Source of the DNA: Bicyclus anynana
Taxonomy: Eukaryota; Arthropoda; Insecta; Lepidoptera; Nymphalidae
Assembly: GCF_947172395.1 (NCBI RefSeq)
Contig: NC_069095.1
Coordinates: forward strand, 3,658,001 to 3,722,000
Direction: 5' to 3'
Length of the DNA: 64,000 bases
Part shown: positions 55,921 to 64,000 of the stretch, piece by piece
Position numbering within the stretch: the first letter of the stretch is position 1
Layout of the letters: every line of letters starts with the position of its first letter
Notes under the pieces: model-generated
What the model was told of the DNA's origin: nothing
Database searches by the model: none
Seen by the model: the letters and a program-made list of their open reading frames with translations, nothing else
Translations under genes and position numbers: made by a program

Positions 55921-56582
55921 TTTAAAATAAAATTATAAAATTTCGGCATCTTTGTTGAATTACAAAAAAACACACCACTAAAAACAAAATACCTACAGCA
56001 TATTTTACAAAACAGTGACACAAAAAAGAACAGAAACTGAAAAACACAAAAAATAAGATGATCTGAAATTTCGTCGCATGTAAATCCTACGAAACCCTTA
56101 AACAAATGAACATTGTTTGTCACAAGCCCATCGTTCATTCAGTTTCATATTGTCAACGGAGACGAGGAACGAGTGTGAGTGGAAAAATCGCACAATTTTC
56201 CGGATGCCGTTAAAGCTAATACGGCCTTCGGAGGCGGCACTCCATTAATCTCTGTCGACCGCGATGAGCTCGAACTGCTCGATATAAAGCACCAATCAAA
56301 CTAGAGCCCCGGCACATCAAACAATGTTCTTATTAAATTCTTGCGAGTATAGAAAACGTGGATCTTCGCTATCTGGTGTCAAATTCTGACCGATTCCTTT
56401 GAACGTTTAACTTCAAGTTGATCAAACCGCTACTCTTTGGTAGAAGATACCATGAAGGCACTCGAACGTGGAAAGATAAAAGTGATGTTCGAATTTGCTT
56501 GAACATGATCAGTTTCATAAAATAATATTTTCCTCTGATGGTACGAGACATAAAAAATATCACGGTGAAAACGCAACAAGAA

Positions 56583-56965
56583 TAGGGTAGTTGACTCATA
56601 TCATATTATTAATAAAAGTTAAGGATTTCATAGAAAACTTTATTTAAAAAATATGTATTTTTATCAATTTTTTCAAACGCTGTCGTCCATTTTGTGACGT
56701 CACGTTACTTGATGTAATAAAGAAATTAACGTCAAACTAATAATTTTGACAAATATTTAATGGTTAAGGTTTAATATTTACGTGACGTCATGAAACGATA
56801 AAATAAAGACCATCATGGCAGATAGCGTTTTAGCTCGTTTTGTCAAAAAATATTTATAAATTGAATTTTTTATGTATTTACGTTCCAAAAAAAAATTACT
56901 TTTTTTTTCAATCTAGTAGAACGATAATGAACAATTTAGGACCATTTAAAAAAATACCAACTAGC
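56583..56965 (+). repeat. GGGTAGTTGACTC family, copy 3
   Basis: TAGGGTAGTTGACTCATATC, AATAAAAGTTAAGGATTTCA, CGCTGTCGTCCATTTTGTGA, AAAGACCATCATGGCAGATA and TTTCAATCTAGTAGAACGAT. It gives the uninterrupted layout for the family. Confidence 0.75.
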
Positions 56966-58262
56966 CTATTTCAGTAGGAATACATAGATTCGTCACATGG
57001 TACGTAGTCGTAAATCTGATACGCTGCCATTTAATTTGACAGTACACTGGCCACATTACCGATCCAATAGAACTGGGGATCGCTATGTAAGCGAGCACGT
57101 TTCGATGCAAATAAGCGCATTTAGACGAATTGCCTACAATGGTCATTTACACGTTTCAATTCGCACTGAATTGGGTAGCTTGCAACAGCTAAATGGAATA
57201 AAACGAAATGTACACGATTAAAATCGATGGTGTGAATAATGTTAGATATGTAGAATGCTCATTGCTCATGTCCGGGAAATCGAGGTACGAAAATGTAAGA
57301 ATGAAATCACGAGCTTGCTACATCAGCAGAGTCCATAAAGAAATCAGAGCTCAGGGCTGAAGTCGGACGTAGACAAGTCGCAAAGGCTTGTCCCCCATCA
57401 TCACGTTACAGCGTCGTCAGCGTAGCACGGCGCAACACGTTATGGTAAAGCGTTATCGTGCTTTGTAAATTTCCGGTGAAAGACTGGTATTTATGAGTTT
57501 CGTGAATGACTGAGAAACAGTAGTCTCTTTCTAGATACGGACCATGCACTCATATTTCACGTTTAGATTCCGAAGACATGGGACGCAACGTACCGCGGCG
57601 ACGTTGCCGTAGCGTTAAAAAGTCAAAATCAAAATTCATTTATTTCAATCATTCTTACTTTACAAGCATTTTCAAAACGTCAGGTTGTTACTTTATAATG
57701 GTGATAATTGAAAACGAAAACTTAAAATTCAAGTAACGAGGGATCACTGTAAGTCGCGACAATGCACCGCGTCGCGACACCGCACAGTATGTACCTACCA
57801 AGTTGATGTCGTGACGTGGCGATGGGGACAAGCCTTTACGATGCATGGGACGATGGTTGATTTTTAATGTATGAGCCACAGAATCCAGCGCAGATGCCCA
57901 CTCCCATAGGCATTAAGTTATTAGCTAGGCGCTTAGTTCCGATACGAGCTCCGGCGCGACGGGTACGTTTTAGACTTCAATTTGAATTCAATGGACGGAA
58001 TTAGAGTTCGAACAAGCAGCGCTGAGCGAGCTAACGCTATAGAGTACCTACTTTACGTATTGAGAGCTTATTTAGTATACGATTATCGTCGAATTGCTGA
58101 ATAAACAATCTTTGTGGAGCATTTCAATCATGTCACTAATATACGAGTATATTGGAACTCATGACAATATTTAAATTATAGGTAGCGGTACCTATGTTTA
58201 TATTTAAGGCAAAGGATTTTATTCAGACAATTGTAAGAAAAGTATAATTGAATGATGATAAT
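56966..58262. other. No gene seen
   Basis: A LINE-like tail (AAAATTCATTTATTTCAATC, TTTACAAGCATTTTCAAAAC) lies at 57606-57685. The segment 57250-57600 is of mixed composition but gives no exon or repeat I know. Confidence 0.45.
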
Positions 58263-58380
58263 ATAATGATTATTTTAAAAGGGTGTTGAGTTTCTTGCCG
58301 GCTATTCTTGGAAAATCTGCGTCCCAAACCGATAGTACTGTATTTGAAATAATCTTATTTAATAAAGAAAGAAAAAAATT
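58263..58380 (+). repeat. LINE 3' end, GAGTTTCTTGCCGGCT type
   Basis: GTGTTGAGTTTCTTGCCGGC, TATTCTTGGAAAATCTGCGT and CCCAAACCGATAGTA, ending in AATAAAGAAAGAAAAAAATT. This string ends several lepidopteran non-LTR elements. Family not checked. Confidence 0.55.
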
Positions 58381-58885
58381 AATGCAGAAGAGTAAGACTC
58401 TTCTTCTTCTTATTAAGGGTTAAGGGTTATAAGGGTAAAGTTTATGTTTTTTGATATATTGTGTCATAATTGGTTAAAAAATACAACTTAATGATATCAA
58501 CTCCGAAAGTAAAGCTTTATATGGAAAATTAATTATTTTTTTATATTTCATATCGATTTAATGCAAATAAAAATTAATGTGGAACAAACTACTAAACAAT
58601 CGCGCTTCCATCACAATGTTTTGTATTTTTTAAAGTAGGTCATTAAATTAAAAAAATATTTAAACTATAAACTTTTGTATAGTATATTACTTATTGATAG
58701 AGATCAAAATATTTTTCCCACCAACCAGCATTCGCACAGCGTGATGGGTCTAAGCGCCAAATCATTACCTACTTACGTAAAAAGCCTTAAGGGTAGTGGG
58801 CCGTTCAAATGGAACAAACAAGCATGGAAGGCCATTTGTGTACGAGTCGATCTCACATCTCCAATCTTCTGAAGTATCAAACGTT

Positions 58886-59192
58886 ATCAACCTATATTCG
58901 GCTCACTGCTAAGCATGAGCCTCTTCTCAGAATGAGAGGGGTTAGGAAAATAGTCTACCACGTTGGCCCAATGTGGATTGGCAGGCTTCACACACACAGA
59001 TAATTGATAAAACTCTTTGGTATGCAGGTTTACTCACGATGTTTTCCTTCACCGTTTGAGATACGTGATATTTAATTTCTTAAAATGCACCCAACCAAAA
59101 TGTTGGAGGTGCATGGCCGGACCGGATTTGATCCCACTCCCTCCGGAATCGGCAGAGGCAGAGGTCATATCTACTGAGCTATCACGGCTCGT
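58886..59192 (-). mobile_element. SINE family B, full-length copy
   Basis: ATCAACCTATATTCGGCTCA, AGAATGAGAGGGGTTAGG, CCGTTTGAGATACGTGATAT, then in reverse the head AGCCGTGATAGCTCAGTAGA with a decayed B box (GGATCAAATCC). Three small plus-strand frames over it are accidental. Confidence 0.82.
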
Positions 59193-60274
59193 CTATCGTG
59201 CAGGAAGTATCAAAGTAAACACTTAAAACTTTATCGCAATTAGTACATACGGCAGTGTGATGCATATATTATTTTAATCGGCAGTAGGTCACGTCTCGTG
59301 TACCGGCGCGGACGCACGTAAATCTGCAACTGATTAGGTTAATTGAAGTCATTAATCGGGGGCGATCGACAAGCGTATCGTGTTTAATTAACTAACGAAC
59401 GGACATGCTGTCTTATTTTATTTGTATGCATATCTGATAGTGTATTTCACCCTTATCGCTTTCCAGGGGTTTATCGCAATGTCACATAAATATTAACGTG
59501 TATTTGCTTTTTTTTCGGGCTTTATATTGAATATTTATTCGTATTTTTGGAATTCGCGTTGTATGAGATAATCTCGAGCGAAACAAGTACAGAGATAATA
59601 TGCGAAATTTTTGAAATATGGATATAATATTTGCTAAAAAAAAAAAAAAAAATTTGGATATAATCCATATCGATTCAAAAAACAATAAAACAAGTCATAA
59701 AGGCTTACGAGAAACTTACAGTAAATGTTAATTTTATAGTTACTAATACTTATATTACTACAGGTGTCTATTACTAAAGTGATAGATAGAGGTAGAAAGT
59801 TAAATCTTTTTTAAAGAGACACTATATATATAACTTTGTTATGTACTTTGCATGTACCTACACCATTTACTTTGGTGTGCATTTACTCGATATACGTATT
59901 ACTGAAAGTAAACAGGAAAGTGTATAAGTCGATAAAATGCGCCCTGGGGTCGCTCAAATACCACTTCGGTCCACATGTTACAATATTTACCGTAGGTACA
60001 CTAACCCTTTCGGGACTAAATGTATTAAGGATATATTTTACTTTCCGTATAAGTAAACTAAATGACGTAAACATTCTGATGTGTAAATAATGACATCTCA
60101 TTTTAATGGATGCCACAACAATTTTTATTATACTCGAATACATATAAATAAATCTGTCTGTAATTTCTAAATAACTGTGTTTCTCAAGTTCACTTAACAG
60201 TACGTATAATTATTTACACGATACCTAGCTGACTCCACGATACCTAGATTTACACGATACTTAGATTAGGTACT
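59193..60274. other. No gene seen
   Basis: AT-rich; an A-run of about 14 at 59635-59650. Overlapping frames near 59836-60143 on both strands have no recognised family. Confidence 0.5.
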
Positions 60275-60470
60275 AGCTGACGCCGCGTGGATCAACCCTT
60301 GTGGTTCTCGTTTTCGTAAGAATACGGTGATAATATATAGCCTATAAGCCTTCCTCGATAAATGGCATATCTAACACTGAAAGAATTTTTCAAATCGGAC
60401 CAATCGTCCCTGAGATTAGCGCGTTCAAACAAACAAACTCTTCAGTTCCATAATATTAGTTAGGTATACT
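60275..60470 (+). repeat. GCTGACGCCGCG family, copy 2
   Basis: CTAGCTGACGCCGCGTGGAT, AGAATACGGTGATAATATAT, CAAATCGGACCAATCGTCCC, TTCCATAATATTAGTTAGG. Same order as 15640-15845. Confidence 0.75.
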
Positions 60471-60680
60471 CGTATGCATTTATGTAAATACGTCTAATTC
60501 CTATGTCTATCCGCATAATTAGGCTTCTCTCAAAGCAAAGCTTTCCATTTGGTACACAATAATTACGGAAACAATTCCGCCACGTACAAGTAATTAATAC
60601 CTCCGCCCAAAGATACTTTTGCAAAGCCGGCAATTTTACGCCCTATCCTCACGCACGGGCGGGCCATCGGCGTTATCATG

Positions 60681-61453
60681 CAGGTACAATAGAGCAAACA
60701 ACGGAATGAGAGACTGCCACAGCCAGACATATCACATTATATTAAGGCCAGCTCTTGCCTACCATAAGTAAGTCTGGTAGCCAATTATGTATGAATGTAG
60801 CAGATTTCAAGGGACCAGATGCTCAATTGTCGAAGTACAATGTCCAATTTTTTCGATATTTTTAACATTATACCGTTCAGTCGTCAGATAAGTAAACTTT
60901 AAGGCAACACTTTTCTAAAGAAAACGGTGTTTTTCCAAGGGTTGTCCCCAATCTATTTGACTGACGACGACGATATGATTTCTACTAATAAGCTGAAGAA
61001 AAAATATATGAAATACGCTGTATACTTGGAGTTTCTAACTCTATAATCTACTGTACTTACCTACCTATGAAACCCTCGTAAATTTAACATTAAGTTTTCG
61101 ACTAATTTAGCCTCAATAGCTCAACGGTAAGAACGGTTGGATTCCCGCCCCTGTTGGTCTATTGTCGTAGTCACTCCTAATACAGTCTTTTCCGACTAGT
61201 GGAGTGAGAATGAGAATATTGGTTATATTTAAAAAGATATGGCAAATATTGTTGAAAAAAAAAATATCACCATTGTCTAATAACATTACGTGACATTTCA
61301 AAAGTGCTTGTAAATTAAGCCAAATAGAAATAAATGTATTTTAACTTGGACTTTGATTTAAGAGTAAAGACGGATGAATATTTAGCCTTCATAAAATAAA
61401 GCATGTCTGGGTATCGCAGACTCTTAGTCCACAGGTACAATAGAGCAAACAAC
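60681..61453. mobile_element. Inverted-repeat element between 22-bp direct repeats, with a SINE inside
   Basis: The 22-base string CAGGTACAATAGAGCAAACA+AC occurs at 60681-60702 and 61432-61453. Between them, inverted ends AGAGACTGCCACAGCCAGAC (60709) and, reversed, AGAGTCTGCGATACCCAGAC (to 61424) match the ends of the element at 29373-29949. SINE D lies inside at 61107-61270. No coding frame. Confidence 0.7.
61107..61270 (+). mobile_element. SINE family D, plus-strand copy
   Basis: Head TTAGCCTCAATAGCTCAACG (A-box region), B-box-like GGTTGGATTCCC, body CTGTTGGTCTATTGTCGTAG, TACAGTCTTTTCCGACTAGT and an A-rich end. The antisense frame 61113-61301 is not a gene. Confidence 0.75.
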
Positions 61454-63732
61454 AGTTTGCGGTGACGCGGCTCTTGTTTATCGTTCAACTCGACGCGCAG
61501 AATCTCTTAATCCTAAACAAATATCGGCACAACCCGCGCCCTCTATAAATTCTCTATCTACCCCCGCGGTGCAGGGATAGGGCCCTGGAAATCCATTTGT
61601 GTCAGTACAAGTTTATGAAAATTTAGAGATTAACTAACTCAAATAAACAATAATATAAAAAAATCAAATAATTTTCAAGTAAAACTGAAGCTAATCCATA
61701 CAAGCGTTTTAATAAAAAAAATCAAAAGCCTTTAAAATCATCACTTATTGATTGATTTAGATAATAAAATAAATATTTATTTGTGATTTTTTTTGCTGTA
61801 TCTCAGTCTGAAACGTAGAGGGTTTTTGTGAGATCTGGATGAAATTGTCTCTAGGATTGATTGGGATTTTCGCAGAAAACAGCATAATAAATCGATCATT
61901 CACATTTAATCAATTAAATATTTAAATCAATTTGATAAGGACTCGCAAACAAATCACTACAGTTTTCAAAAAGATAACGATACGTTGATTAAAATGCACT
62001 TACCCACCACACCTAGTTAGGAAAGTCTCTTGCTGCGTAACTAACCGATAATGGCAGGAAACGATAGCGTGAAACTGTGGCAATATGCCCGAATGGTCAG
62101 AATGAAAGCTGATTACTTGTAGGTGCGCTTTTAGTCCATTGTTAAGCGTTTATTAGTCACACTGCACCCCCTTGTTAGCGCATTCTAAATGGATATTATG
62201 TATTTGGTTATCTGTTAATGCAACAGATAATTTACTGTTGCGTGTCTATGCATTATTCTTATTTTTCACCAAGTTACTCTTACATCAATTTACTGTAATG
62301 GCAAAATGTGTCATAATAAAATTTTGCACCTAGATATTACCTGGGTGAAGCCAAAGAAAGTTTAGCGTTTATGTGCATTATTGAATTGTATTATGACACA
62401 AATACTAATACGAAAATACTAAACGATAATATTAGTAATAGTAATAAGTACCTAGAGTACCTACTGCCTTTTTAGGCAGTTTTTTTTTGTTAGAAATGTA
62501 TTTATTACTTTTGAACATGACTCTGGGGTTTTCATTATTTACCGAAAATTAATTAAAAATGTTCAAGTAACATGTGTTCTATCTTTATAATTCTAAATTA
62601 ATATTTTCGGAGTAAATAATATTTATTTTGTAAATATATCTGAAAATGTGCCCCTTAAACGCATCCTTATAATTATGACGTAGCCAAGTTTGACGTATTT
62701 GAAAATGCAAGGTAAATTTTGAATTATTTTGTAAACATAAAAAGTTTTTATTTTTTTGATAAAAAAATATTAGATATGCAATTCGGCTCTTCTTCAATTA
62801 GTTGAATGAAAATAAATACTCCCGAGCAACCTGTATAATTTGAATAATTCAATCAATCAATTTATTTGCAGAAAAAAGTGTAGTGTAGGTGATGCAAATG
62901 GTAAATGTATCTTGCCTATTTGGCATGCAAATTACTTACTACTCATACGTATTTCAAAGTTTAATGTGAATTTCAAATTATATCACATTTCTTAAATAAT
63001 AAACTAATTAAAAAATCAGCAATGATCACGAGGCTTTCGAGGATGGGTGCTTAATAATTAGGAAGAGAAATGCACGACCACGCTTCTTGGCGATAATCAT
63101 CCGTTGGCCTAAGTAAAAGGCGACACAAAACATTTTTTTTTTAGAAAACTAATTACATTTCATAAACAAAGCAGCTGGTTAGGTTGGTCAATATTAACCA
63201 GGTTTGTTTATGCTTGCACTACTAAAGTTAGACAAATTATTAGGAACTAGCAGACGCTCTTGATTTTTAAAGTAAGAAAAGATTATCTACCTATCCCCTC
63301 CACTTTAAAGTAATTTCTCATGAATCTCGCTATGATATTAAAAAATAATATAATGCACCTGGTAGTTCTAGAAATTAGCTCGTTTTTTTCTGCTATAAAC
63401 ATTAGTAATAGATAAATAGAAAATAGATAGATCTTCTCTCCCAAACTTATCTGTGCAAACCGCATAAAAATCCATTCATTCCAGATCCAGAGAATAACGT
63501 AAACGGATCAATCTGATCAAAATTTAAAAAAATATTCTGTTATAGTTACTCTTTCATCTAAAGTACAGATACTCGATTATTAATATTTTATTATAGAATA
63601 GGTATTTCATTATAAATACTGTATATGATAGGCAGGATTACCAGCAAAATCTCTGTATAACTTGCTTAAGGGTCTTACAGAATTTGGCTAGGCAAGGAGA
63701 ACAACACGAACGGAGAAAGGAAAGGAAACGAA
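61454..63732. other. No gene seen
   Basis: 61454-61600 is a GC-richer, apparently unique patch (CCCCCGCGGTGCAGGGATAG). The remainder is AT-rich. Confidence 0.45.
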
Positions 63733-63780
63733 AATTCCTTGACAATCGATTAATACCCATTAATCGATTGTCAAGGAATT
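63733..63780. repeat. Perfect 22-bp inverted repeat with a 4-base loop
   Basis: Left arm 63733-63754 (AATTCCTTGACAATCGATTA, then AT), loop ACCC, right arm 63759-63780 as exact complement. It touches the dispersed repeat that follows. Confidence 0.95.
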
Positions 63781-63870
63781 CCTTAACCCGACATCAATTG
63801 GTCACACGTACTAGACTTTGCTCGGAGGTTTTCTCTCTGCCACGCGATGGACCTGGCACCCGTACGCGTT
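63781..63870 (-). repeat. Dispersed GGCAGAGAG-family repeat, reverse copy
   Basis: TGCTCGGAGGTTTTCTCTCT, GCCACGCGATGGACCTGGCA is the reverse of the 9005-9100 block, with TCGGGTTAAGG at the far end. Confidence 0.65.
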
Positions 63871-64000
63871 GAATCCATGAATTGCTAAGATATTCGCCTC
63901 TCTCTATATCTACATTAGATCTTATTGAAACATTGACTTCATTGCGAGTGTTGAATGTGCAGCGTTACGCATAATTAACTATCACTAGTAGCGAAAAAAA

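Overview
The window looks like AT-rich nuclear DNA from an insect, most likely a moth or butterfly. Two things point there: the insect-like KDM1A/Su(var)3-3 (LSD1) protein, and a dense set of tRNA-headed SINEs, RTE-like and jockey-like LINE 3' ends and small fold-back (MITE-like) elements of the kind that fill lepidopteran introns. There are no operons, no bacterial-type genes, and no long open reading frames.

One gene is secure: the 3' half of the lysine-specific histone demethylase KDM1A, on the minus strand, about 5.87-21.19 kb. I rebuilt six coding exons by eye: 21189-21037, 15374-15262, 12721-12598, 9730-9547, 7283-7156 and 6400-6246. Every junction has GT/AG ends and the phases agree. 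They encode about 284 residues, from the VRNGYSC segment of the amine-oxidase domain through the NLNK catalytic lysine and the AGEHTMRNYPATVHGA flavin motif to a stop codon. Two AATAAA signals lie 325-370 bases past the stop. The first exon here begins in phase 1, so at least one coding exon (tower, SWIRM, FAD Rossmann motif, start) lies upstream, yet I found none in the 42.8 kb to the right.

The introns (0.76 to 5.7 kb) carry SINEs, LINE tails, MITEs and, at 14.15-15.06 kb, a diverged tandem array with a period near 175 bp. The region 21.19-64.0 kb contains no secure protein-coding gene. It holds many more dispersed repeats, a second tandem array (37.3-38.2 kb), a (TG)n microsatellite, a three-level nested insertion (53.4-54.9 kb), and several perfect short-loop hairpins (arms 16-37 bp). 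One 52-codon minus-strand open segment at 27.66-27.82 kb has protein-like composition but I cannot identify it. Some GC-richer, apparently non-repetitive blocks may be regulatory, but that is a guess.

I did not find a clearly new multi-gene system. The most unusual signals are the perfect short-loop palindromes, the 22-bp direct repeats around an inverted-repeat element at 60.7-61.4 kb, and the dated nesting at 53.4-54.9 kb. Repeat family names are given from recognition only; none was checked against a database.
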